In this document: positions 1 through 5,387 of the stretch, piece by piece | Numbering within the stretch: the stretch's first letter is position 1 | How the letters are laid out: each line of letters begins with the position of its first letter | DNA from: Sulfidibacterium sp964588415 | GTDB lineage: Bacteria; Bacteroidota; Bacteroidia; Bacteroidales; F082 | NCBI GenBank assembly: GCA_964588415.1 | Contig: CAZPPK010000175.1 | Location: forward strand, 1 to 5,387 | Length of the DNA: 5,387 bases | Direction of reading: 5' to 3' | Translations under genes and position numbers: made by a program | The notes under the pieces: model-generated | The model's database searches: none | Told to the model about the DNA's origin: nothing | The model's input: the letters and a program-made list of their open reading frames with translations, nothing else

Positions 1-31
1 TATATAAAACCTATTTCTTTTTCAAAACAAT

Positions 32-39
32 TACTTTTG
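32..39 (+). promoter_or_regulatory. Putative Bacteroidota -7 promoter element for queG
   Basis: TACTTTTG matches the Bacteroidota consensus TAnnTTTG at all six defined positions. It would place transcription initiation near position 45, giving a leader of roughly 18 nt before the queG ATG. No TTG-type -33 box is seen at the expected distance upstream (about positions 8-12), so the call rests on the -7 match and its position only. Confidence 0.5.
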
Positions 40-62
40 TTATAAATAAGACGAAGTAATTG

Positions 63-1022
63 ATGCCGCTTTTTCAATTATACAAAGAAGACTTGAGTGA
101 ATTTATCAAATTGGAAGCCCGGGCACTGGGTTTTTTTGATTGTGGTATTTCTGCTGCCGGATTCATGAAAGAAGACACGGAATTCATGGAACAATGGCTC
201 GAAAAAGGCATGCAGGGCAACATGCAATATCTGGAGCGAAATCGCGAAAAACGTTATGATATTTCCCTGTTGATGGAGGGGGCAAAAAGCGTGATCACCG
301 TGCTATATAACTATTTTTTGGAAGAAAAGCAGAGCGAAAATTCTTATTATAAAATCTCTAAATATGCTTACGGAAAGGATTATCATTACGTTGTCAAAGA
401 AAAGCTAAAACTGTTGCTGGAAAAAATTGAATCCCAAACCGGAAAGCGAAAAGCGCGCGTTTTCACCGATTCGGCACCTATTTTAGACCGGGCTTACGCC
501 CGGAAAAGCGGGCTGGGATTTATTGGAAAAAACACCTTGTTAATCAACCGGAAAGGGGGTTCTTTCTTTTTTATCGGGCACGTGGTCATCGACCTGGAAT
601 TGAAGTTGGACAATGAAACCAAAGTAAATTTCTGCGGAAGCTGCACAAAATGCATCACCGACTGCCCGACAGGTGCATTAATGCCTTTTGAACTGGATGC
701 CAGAAAATGTATTTCTTATCTGACCATCGAAAACAAAAACTCGGAAATTCCGTCAACATTTCTAGGCAAATGGGATAAATGGATTTTTGGTTGCGACATT
801 TGCCAGGATGTTTGTCCATGGAACCGCAGCGCAACTCCCAATAATGAACCTTTGTTTCAAATGCCGAATGAACTAAAAAAAACAGGAGACGCTGAATGGG
901 AAAACCTTGACAAACAGGGCTATAAAAAGCTGTTTAAAGAAACAGCCTTTGAGCGAATAGGATTTAATGGCATAAAAAGAAATGTACTATTTTTAAAAAA
1001 CCAACAAGATTCTGAAATTTGA
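63..1022 (+). CDS. queG: Epoxyqueuosine reductase QueG (short form)
   Basis: Cytoplasmic, cobalamin-dependent iron-sulfur enzyme that reduces epoxyqueuosine to queuosine at the wobble base (position 34) of tRNAs with GUN anticodons. Counting from the ATG at 63 (319 aa), the N-terminal half matches the QueG/DUF1730 cobalamin-binding region. The FTDSAP motif places Asp136 at the position of the catalytic Asp of characterised QueG proteins, followed by the family block GLGFIGKNTLLI (about 150-161). Eight cysteines suit two [4Fe-4S] clusters: CGSCTKCITDCP (191, 194, 197, 201), Cys216, and GCDICQDVCPWN (244, 247, 251). Enzymes such as E. coli QueG (about 380 aa) carry an extra C-terminal HEAT-like region that is absent here; the protein ends about 70 residues after the last cluster cysteine. 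An in-frame TTG at 60 directly precedes the ATG; ATG is preferred. No Shine-Dalgarno is seen, and a Bacteroidota-type promoter lies about 25 nt upstream. The family call is very secure. Confidence 0.96.
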   Translation: MPLFQLYKEDLSEFIKLEARALGFFDCGISAAGFMKEDTEFMEQWLEKGMQGNMQYLERNREKRYDISLLMEGAKSVITVLYNYFLEEKQSENSYYKISKYAYGKDYHYVVKEKLKLLLEKIESQTGKRKARVFTDSAPILDRAYARKSGLGFIGKNTLLINRKGGSFFFIGHVVIDLELKLDNETKVNFCGSCTKCITDCPTGALMPFELDARKCISYLTIENKNSEIPSTFLGKWDKWIFGCDICQDVCPWNRSATPNNEPLFQMPNELKKTGDAEWENLDKQGYKKLFKETAFERIGFNGIKRNVLFLKNQQDSEI

Positions 1023-1055
1023 ATTCATGAATAAAATGTTTATTTTCGTATCATT

Positions 1056-1610
1056 ATGGCACTCACATTTACAAAACCGGTAATTCTGGCTTTTACGGCC
1101 CCTGATTTTCTGCTCCCCGACGTGGTGAACGGAAAAATGACATCCTACAAAGACATTCAGGGTGAAAAAGGAACTTTGGTAATGTTCATCTGCAACCATT
1201 GTCCTTATGTTCAGCATGTTATTCATGAGTTGGTGCAGTTGGGAAGAGATTATATCCCGAAAGGAATTGGCATGGTAGCCATCAGCGTGAACGATGTGGT
1301 GGCTTATCTGGAAGATGGTCCGGAAGAAATGAAAACACTGGCTCAAAAACTGAAGTTTCCCTTTCCTTATCTCTTTGATGAAAGTCAGGAAACAGCCCGC
1401 CTTTATGATGCTGTTTGCACACCGGATTTCGATTTGTTTGACTCCGAAAATAAATGTGTTTATCGTGGACAACTGGATGGATCGCGTCCCGGGAATGAGA
1501 TCCCGGTAACGGGAAAAGAGATGCGGCAAGCGCTGGAAAAAGTACTGGCCGGGAATAAAGTTCCAGAAAAACAAATACCCAGTGCGGGGTGTAATATTAA
1601 ATGGAAATAA
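1056..1610 (+). CDS. Thioredoxin-family / PRX-like redoxin
   Basis: A 184-aa thioredoxin-fold protein of the AhpC/TSA-like 'PRX-like' group, usually annotated simply as thioredoxin family protein. The fold starts with APDFLLPDVVNG (15-26), then a strand leading into the redox motif FICNHCPYVQHV with Cys46 and Cys49 (CxxC). Later come a CTPDFDLFD segment (Cys121), the usual cis-Pro-side region, and the C-terminal GCNIKWK with Cys179, which I recall as common in this subfamily. There is no signal peptide or lipobox, so it should be cytoplasmic. Family members are presumed thiol-disulfide oxidoreductases or peroxidases; the physiological substrate is not known from sequence. The start is the first ATG after an in-frame TAA at 1032-1034. 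It follows queG by 33 nt and may be co-transcribed, although a near-match to the -7 box (TATTTTCG, 1041-1048) also lies just ahead of it. It ends with TAA. Confidence 0.9.
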   Translation: MALTFTKPVILAFTAPDFLLPDVVNGKMTSYKDIQGEKGTLVMFICNHCPYVQHVIHELVQLGRDYIPKGIGMVAISVNDVVAYLEDGPEEMKTLAQKLKFPFPYLFDESQETARLYDAVCTPDFDLFDSENKCVYRGQLDGSRPGNEIPVTGKEMRQALEKVLAGNKVPEKQIPSAGCNIKWK

Positions 1611-1627
1611 TGGCAAAATTTAATTTA

Positions 1628-1677
1628 ACCTAAACTTAATAATAGGTCATACAGGTCATTACATAATTGTTTGACCT
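1628..1677. repeat. Cluster of AGGTCA/TGACCT half-sites, possible operator
   Basis: The core AGGT, or its complement ACCT, occurs four times in 50 bases. AGGTCAT is directly repeated at 1644-1650 and 1653-1659 (period 9). TGACCT at 1672-1677 is the exact inverted copy of AGGTCA, with 13 nt between it and the second direct repeat. ACCTA at 1628-1632 is the inverted copy of TAGGT at 1643-1647, with a 10-nt spacer. The sites lie across the presumed promoter of the response regulator gene, which suits binding by a dimeric regulator, possibly the adjacent OmpR/PhoB-family protein itself. No hairpin here has the GC-rich stem and U-tract of an intrinsic terminator. The repeats are seen directly; their role as an operator is inference. 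Confidence 0.4.
1666..1673 (+). promoter_or_regulatory. Weak candidate -7 element for the two-component operon
   Basis: ATTGTTTG keeps the TTTG half of the TAnnTTTG consensus but not the leading TA. It sits 30 nt before the response regulator ATG and is followed by ACCTTCGC, the region where initiation would fall. The direct AGGTCAT repeats end 6 nt upstream of it, about where an activator bound next to a weak promoter would be expected. The call rests on position and a partial match only. Confidence 0.25.
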
Positions 1678-1703
1678 TCGCAAAAAATACTTAAACCAAA
1701 AAA

Positions 1704-2387
1704 ATGGACAATAGCTCTTTCAAAATTCTTTTGGTAGATGATGAAGAAGACATTCTTGAATTTTTATCCTACAACCTTGAACGGGAAGGCTTCCGGGTTT
1801 CGACAGCACTCAACGGTATAGAAGCCATTGAAAAAGCAAAAGCAGAGTTGCCACATTTGATCCTTATGGATGTGATGATGCCTGAAATGGACGGCATTAC
1901 GGCTGTGGACCAAATTCGAAAAATAAAAGAACTTGACAACACGCTGATTGTCTTTTTAACCGCACGCGCTGAAGATCACTCTCAAATTGCCGGTTTTGAA
2001 GCCGGGGCCGATGATTATGTTACAAAACCCATCAAACCAAAAGTTTTAGTAAAACGGGTTGCCGCATTGCTGCGCCGTTCGAAAATCGTTGACAATCCAC
2101 GGCAAAACATCGAAATTAACGATATAATCATCGATCCTACTCGCCATGTGGTACTGAAAGCGGGAGAAAAGATATTTCTTCCAAAAAAAGAATTCGGTAT
2201 TCTTTATCTTTTGGCTTCCTCGCCCAATAAAGTTTTCAACAGGGAAGATATTTTTCGCGAAATTTGGGGAGACGATGTAATTGTAGGTGACCGAACCATT
2301 GATGTTCATATTCGCAAGATCCGTGAAAAGATCGGCATCAGCAACATTCAGACGGTGAAAGGTGTCGGCTACAAATTTGAAGCTTAA
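1704..2387 (+). CDS. OmpR/PhoB-family response regulator
   Basis: A 227-aa two-domain DNA-binding response regulator. The receiver domain (about 6-122) has the acidic pair Asp12/Asp13 in LLVDDEED, the phosphoacceptor Asp56 in LILMDVMMPEMDG, the switch Thr86 and the conserved Lys108 in YVTKPI. The C-terminal winged-helix domain (about 135-226) has the expected LPKKEFGILYLL segment, the recognition-helix region GDRTIDVHIRKIREKIG (195-211) and the wing VKGVGYKF. All key residues are intact, so it should be phosphorylated by the kinase encoded 5 nt downstream and bind direct-repeat DNA as a dimer. It resembles PhoB/PhoP-type regulators, but no phoU or pst genes are nearby, so a phosphate role is not established and no symbol is given. 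The A-rich leader before the ATG has no Shine-Dalgarno; repeated half-sites lie upstream. Confidence 0.95.
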   Translation: MDNSSFKILLVDDEEDILEFLSYNLEREGFRVSTALNGIEAIEKAKAELPHLILMDVMMPEMDGITAVDQIRKIKELDNTLIVFLTARAEDHSQIAGFEAGADDYVTKPIKPKVLVKRVAALLRRSKIVDNPRQNIEINDIIIDPTRHVVLKAGEKIFLPKKEFGILYLLASSPNKVFNREDIFREIWGDDVIVGDRTIDVHIRKIREKIGISNIQTVKGVGYKFEA

Positions 2388-2392
2388 TAAGT

Positions 2393-3436
2393 ATGAATTT
2401 TAATCCCAAAAACGTGGCGTTGCTCAACGCCGTAATTATTGCATTGGCTTTCGCTGTAATTTTAGCTGCCATCAATGGATTTTTTTATCATTTGATGTTT
2501 TGGCCTTTGTTTTTGGGAAGTTTGGCCATGTTTATTTTGTCTTATCTGGTAATTCATTTTTCACTCCAAAAATTCATTTACGAACGTTTAAAGGTTATTT
2601 ATAAAACTATTGGTAAAGTCGGCAGTTTTGATACCAAAAAACAAAAATCTTCCAAAACAGAAGATGTGCTGGACATTGTTAATCAAATGGTTCTGGAATG
2701 GCGCGATGAGCAACAGAAAAAGATTGATGAGCTTCAAAGGAATGCCGACTACCGCCGGGAGTTTCTGGGGAACGTTTCACATGAATTGAAAACACCTATT
2801 TTCAATATTCAGGGCTATATCCTAACGCTTTTGGACCGGGGTTTGAAAGATGAAAATATCAACATAAAATTCCTACAGAAAACGGAAAAAAGCATCAACC
2901 GTATGATTGCTATTGTTGAGGACCTTGAAGAAATTTCAAAGTTTGAATCGGGGGAGCTGAAATTGCACGAAGAAGTTTTTGATTTGTATGAACTTTGCCG
3001 AGATATTGCCGATTTTCTGGAAATAAAAGCGGAGCAAAACAACAGCAAGATCATTATTGAAGAACCTCCCGGGAAAACGGTGAAAGTAAAAGCAGACAAA
3101 AAACGAATCCGGCAGGTATTGATAAATCTGGTAGATAACGGCATAAAATACGGCAATCAGATCAATGGAATCATAGATATCTCCTTCTATGATTTTCACG
3201 ATAATTATCTGGTTGAGATCAGTGATAATGGGATTGGTATTCCGGAAAAAAGTATTCCGCGTATTTTTGAGCGTTTTTTCCGCACCGACAAAAGTCGCTC
3301 ACGCGATAAAGGTGGCACAGGGCTGGGTCTGGCTATCGTGAAACATATTATTGAAGCCCATCGCCAAAGTATCAGCGTGCGCAGTCAGGTTTCCAAAGGA
3401 ACCACGTTTTCCTTCACGTTAAAAAAAGCGAAATAA
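2393..3436 (+). CDS. PhoR-like membrane sensor histidine kinase
   Basis: A 347-aa inner-membrane histidine kinase, partner of the response regulator that ends 5 nt upstream. Two hydrophobic helices (about 8-30 and 35-57) are separated by only a few residues, so there is almost no extracytoplasmic loop. A cytoplasmic helical linker (about 60-118) follows, with no convincing PAS domain and no clear HAMP domain. HisKA has FLGNVSHELKTP with the phosphoacceptor His130. The HATPase_c domain (about 230-345) shows the N box QVLINLVDNGIKYG (Asn245, Asn249), the G1 box DNGIGIP (278-284), the F box IFERFF (291-296) and the G2 box GGTGLGLAI (307-315). All catalytic motifs are intact. The catalytic core is PhoR-like, but the stimulus cannot be read from the sequence; sensing through the membrane, the linker or a partner protein is inferred. 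Its TAA stop is one base from the lutB stop on the opposite strand. Confidence 0.94.
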   Translation: MNFNPKNVALLNAVIIALAFAVILAAINGFFYHLMFWPLFLGSLAMFILSYLVIHFSLQKFIYERLKVIYKTIGKVGSFDTKKQKSSKTEDVLDIVNQMVLEWRDEQQKKIDELQRNADYRREFLGNVSHELKTPIFNIQGYILTLLDRGLKDENINIKFLQKTEKSINRMIAIVEDLEEISKFESGELKLHEEVFDLYELCRDIADFLEIKAEQNNSKIIIEEPPGKTVKVKADKKRIRQVLINLVDNGIKYGNQINGIIDISFYDFHDNYLVEISDNGIGIPEKSIPRIFERFFRTDKSRSRDKGGTGLGLAIVKHIIEAHRQSISVRSQVSKGTTFSFTLKKAK

Positions 3437-3438
3437 TC
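3436..3438. other. Convergent gene junction with a single spacer base
   Basis: The histidine kinase stop TAA (3434-3436, plus strand) and the lutB stop TAG (3440-3438, minus strand) are separated only by base 3437. I see no GC-rich stem followed by a T-run in either direction around 3400-3470; the T-runs near 3449-3456 and the A-run at 3421-3427 are not preceded by a stem. Any terminator must therefore lie inside a coding region or be factor-dependent, and the two transcripts probably overlap at their 3' ends. Confidence 0.6.
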
Positions 3439-4823
3439 TAACCCCCATTTTTTTCTTTCCATTGCTTGCTGAAAGATTTTTTAGCAAATTTTGGCAGTTC
3501 GCGCCGCGGTCCCCATATCTTTTCCACGAAAAGTTTCGAACCAAAATTTTTTGTTTTACCATCGAAGAAATCCAGCATCTTTCTGGAAGACAATACTTTT
3601 GTTGAAACCGTAATGCTTTTCTTTTCAAAATAGGTGTAGAAACCTTTTTCCATAGCATCGTTGCGATTTACCAGCAACAGTTCATGAATAGGAATTTTTA
3701 CCGGGCAGACTTCTGTGCAACGCCCGCAAAGCGAAGATGCGAAACTCAGGTGCTTCCAGGTTTTTTGATCCTGAATATAAGGCGTAATGACAGAGCCGAT
3801 TGGCCCGCTGTATGTTGTTTGATAGGTGTGTCCGCCAATGTTTTTATAAACGGGACACGCATTCAGGCAAGCACCGCAGCGAATACACGACAACGCCTGA
3901 CGTTGCCTTTCTTTCGCCAGTAAATTTGTACGTCCATTGTCCAGCAAAACCACATACATGGCTTCCGGACCATCTTTTTCGCCCGCCTTTTTTGGACCGC
4001 TGATAATGGAATTATAAACCGTCATATTCTGACCAGTTCCGTGGGTAGCCAGCAAAGGCCAGAACAGATCAAGGTCTTCCAGCTTTGGGATCAGTTTTTC
4101 GATACCGGCAATGGCGATGTGAATTTTAGGAAAAGACATGGTAAGCATAGCATTTCCTTCATTTTCCGTAAGGGCGATGGAGCCTGTATCTGCAATCAGA
4201 AAGTTGGCGCCGGTAATTCCCATCTCCGATTCGACGAATTTTTTCCGGAGCAAATCGCGTGTATAAGCTGTAAGTTCCTCAGGTGTCAGCGTTACCGGGG
4301 TTTGAAACTTTTCGTGATAAAGTTCAGCAATATCGCCTTTGGACATGTGCATGGCAGGCGTTACAATGTGATACGGTTTTTGACCGGCCTGCTGGACGAT
4401 AAACTCACCAAGATCGGTTTCGAGAGATTCAATTTTATTCTTTTTAAACACTTCATTTAGCTCAACCTCCTCCGTAGTCATCGACTTGGACTTCACCACT
4501 TTCTTGACCAAATTATCCTTGGCAATATTCAAAATTGCATCCACTGCTTCACGGCTATCCTTTGCCCAAATGACTTTTCCCCCGTTTTTTGTAAAATTAT
4601 CTTCAAACTCGATAAGATATTTATCCAGATCATTGATTATTTTATATTTGATGAATCCGGCACGGGTCCTGGCCAGATCAAGATCCTTGTAAATGTGTCT
4701 CCCTTTTTCAACAGCCTGATCGTATCGGGAGATATTAAATTTTATTTTTTCACGGTGCACTTTGTCAAAAGCTACTTGTTCAGCTTTTTTGAGAAATGTT
4801 TTATTTTCGGGAGATGGTTTCAC
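3438..4823 (-). CDS. lutB: LutB, iron-sulfur LUD-domain lactate utilization protein
   Basis: A 461-aa cytoplasmic protein of the LutB/YkgF family, a subunit of the LutABC complex that oxidises L-lactate to pyruvate. The N-terminal two thirds is the LUD domain (about 65-300), with characteristic stretches MGITGANFLIADTGSIALTE (201-220) and THGTGQNMTVY. A ferredoxin-like module follows: CIRCGACLNACP (Cys313, 316, 319, 323) and CGRCTEVCP (Cys366, 369, 373), suited to [4Fe-4S] clusters. The C-terminal tail after about residue 385 matches the family's usual extension, so the protein appears full length. The start is GTG at 4823; no in-frame ATG lies between the rpiB stop and this codon, the next in-frame Met is residue 115, and the N-terminal KFNISRYD block is in frame, so GTG is the best start. 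It follows rpiB by 15 nt and is probably co-transcribed. LutA and LutC partners are not in the window. Confidence 0.94.
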   Translation of the reverse strand: MKPSPENKTFLKKAEQVAFDKVHREKIKFNISRYDQAVEKGRHIYKDLDLARTRAGFIKYKIINDLDKYLIEFEDNFTKNGGKVIWAKDSREAVDAILNIAKDNLVKKVVKSKSMTTEEVELNEVFKKNKIESLETDLGEFIVQQAGQKPYHIVTPAMHMSKGDIAELYHEKFQTPVTLTPEELTAYTRDLLRKKFVESEMGITGANFLIADTGSIALTENEGNAMLTMSFPKIHIAIAGIEKLIPKLEDLDLFWPLLATHGTGQNMTVYNSIISGPKKAGEKDGPEAMYVVLLDNGRTNLLAKERQRQALSCIRCGACLNACPVYKNIGGHTYQTTYSGPIGSVITPYIQDQKTWKHLSFASSLCGRCTEVCPVKIPIHELLLVNRNDAMEKGFYTYFEKKSITVSTKVLSSRKMLDFFDGKTKNFGSKLFVEKIWGPRRELPKFAKKSFSKQWKEKNGG

Positions 4824-4838
4824 GATCAGCAGGCATTT

Positions 4839-5291
4839 TTATTTTAAAATCTCAGAAATTTTTTCCACGCGACGCGTATGCCGGCCTCCTTCAAAACCGG
4901 TATTCAGGAAAGTTTCCACAATACTCCAGGCATCAGTCATGGCAACAAAGCGTCCGGGAATTGAAAGAATGTTGGCATTGTTGTGCATCCGGATCAGTTT
5001 AGCCTGTTCAATATCCCAGCATAAACCGGCACGCACATTCAAATATTTGTTAGCAGTCATCTGAGCACCATTGCCACTACCACACATAATGATACCTCGT
5101 TCATACTCGCCGTTATTAACAGCGTAGGCCAACGGGTGAATAAAATCCGCATAATCTACATTCTCAGCTGAATACGTGCCAAAATCTTTGACTTTATATC
5201 CTACGGATGTTAGTTGTTGTTTGATAAATTCCTTAGTCCAGAATCCGGCATGATCTGATGCCAACGGTATAATTTTTTTTGAATCGCTCAT
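4839..5291 (-). CDS. rpiB: Ribose-5-phosphate isomerase B
   Basis: A 150-aa cytoplasmic sugar-phosphate isomerase of the RpiB/LacAB family, interconverting ribose 5-phosphate and ribulose 5-phosphate in the non-oxidative pentose phosphate pathway. Length matches E. coli RpiB (149 aa). Visible active-site features are the SDHAG motif (Asp13, His14), Cys70 in IIMCGSGNG at the position of the catalytic Cys of the E. coli enzyme, the ANK segment (80-82), the HNNAN motif (His103) and the C-terminal EGGRHTRRV with its phosphate-binding basic residues. The phosphate-binding loop reads GSGNG where E. coli has GTGVG, a variant known in other RpiB proteins. Activity on other phosphorylated aldoses, such as allose 6-phosphate, cannot be excluded. 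It is the first gene of a probable rpiB-lutB operon, with a perfect -7 box 24 nt before the ATG. Confidence 0.95.
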   Translation of the reverse strand: MSDSKKIIPLASDHAGFWTKEFIKQQLTSVGYKVKDFGTYSAENVDYADFIHPLAYAVNNGEYERGIIMCGSGNGAQMTANKYLNVRAGLCWDIEQAKLIRMHNNANILSIPGRFVAMTDAWSIVETFLNTGFEGGRHTRRVEKISEILK

Positions 5292-5314
5292 TTTGTTGAT
5301 AACATTTCTGTGTG

Positions 5315-5322
5315 CAAAATTA
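5315..5322 (-). promoter_or_regulatory. Putative Bacteroidota -7 promoter element for rpiB-lutB
   Basis: On the minus strand this reads TAATTTTG, a full match to the TAnnTTTG consensus. Initiation would fall near 5309, giving a leader of about 18 nt before the rpiB ATG, much like the arrangement at queG. No clear TTG-type -33 box is seen at the expected distance (around 5342-5347). The rest of the 96-nt region to the window end holds no gene that I can support. Confidence 0.5.
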
Positions 5323-5387
5323 AGTAAAAATACAGGTTAGCATGAACACTTTGAAAACGAATGTGTTTAAAATATATCAACCAAAAG

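Noticed and set aside
1041..1048. TATTTTCG as a separate promoter for the redoxin gene.
   Set aside because: It has one mismatch to TAnnTTTG and ends 7 nt before the ATG, which would make a near-leaderless transcript; read-through from queG is as likely.
993..1616. A 207-codon open frame on the minus strand opposite the redoxin gene.
   Set aside because: It lies wholly antisense to a gene with clear family motifs, has a low-complexity Phe/His/Ile-rich composition and resembles no protein I recognise. It is a shadow of the plus-strand gene.
1628..1647. ACCTA/TAGGT inverted repeat considered as a terminator for the redoxin gene.
   Set aside because: The stem is only 5 bp and AT-rich, with a 10-nt loop and no T-run after it, too weak for an intrinsic terminator.
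4041..4460. A 139-codon open frame on the plus strand opposite lutB.
   Set aside because: It is antisense to the strongly conserved LUD domain and has no recognisable domain; its composition is that of a reverse-frame translation.
5345..5367. AACAC/GTGTT inverted repeat near the right edge, considered as a terminator or operator.
   Set aside because: A 5-bp stem with a 13-nt loop in AT-rich DNA and no proper T-run is expected by chance.

Overview
The window reads as ordinary chromosomal housekeeping DNA from a member of the Bacteroidota, probably Bacteroidales or a related marine or anaerobic order (the order is a guess). Four points support this: moderately AT-rich coding sequence; no recognisable Shine-Dalgarno sequence ahead of any of the six genes; two perfect TAnnTTTG promoter elements of the Bacteroidota -7 type; and proteins that resemble Bacteroidota family members, such as the short QueG, a PhoB/PhoR-like pair and LutB. 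No mobile element, CRISPR array, tRNA, rRNA or phage gene is visible. No stretch of more than 100 bases lacks a gene.

Layout. Left part, plus strand: queG (63-1022), epoxyqueuosine reductase, the last step of queuosine tRNA modification. After 33 nt comes a small cytoplasmic redoxin of the PRX-like/thioredoxin family (1056-1610). A 93-nt intergenic region (1611-1703) carries repeated AGGTCA/TGACCT half-sites and a weak promoter. Next is a two-component pair: an OmpR/PhoB-type response regulator (1704-2387) and, 5 nt later, a PhoR-like membrane histidine kinase (2393-3436). Right part, minus strand: rpiB (5291-4839), ribose-5-phosphate isomerase B, followed after 15 nt by lutB (4823-3438), the LUD-domain iron-sulfur subunit of the L-lactate-oxidising LutABC system. 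The kinase and lutB meet tail to tail with a single base between their stop codons.

How the genes work together. The response regulator and kinase are clearly partners and probably co-transcribed. queG and the redoxin may share a transcript, but no functional link is evident. rpiB and lutB look like a two-gene operon whose members act in different parts of carbon metabolism; lutA and lutC are not in this window. I found no convincing undescribed system. The most useful leads are the repeated half-sites ahead of the response regulator, whose GTCAT core resembles part of the enterobacterial Pho box, and the kinase's lack of an extracytoplasmic sensor domain.
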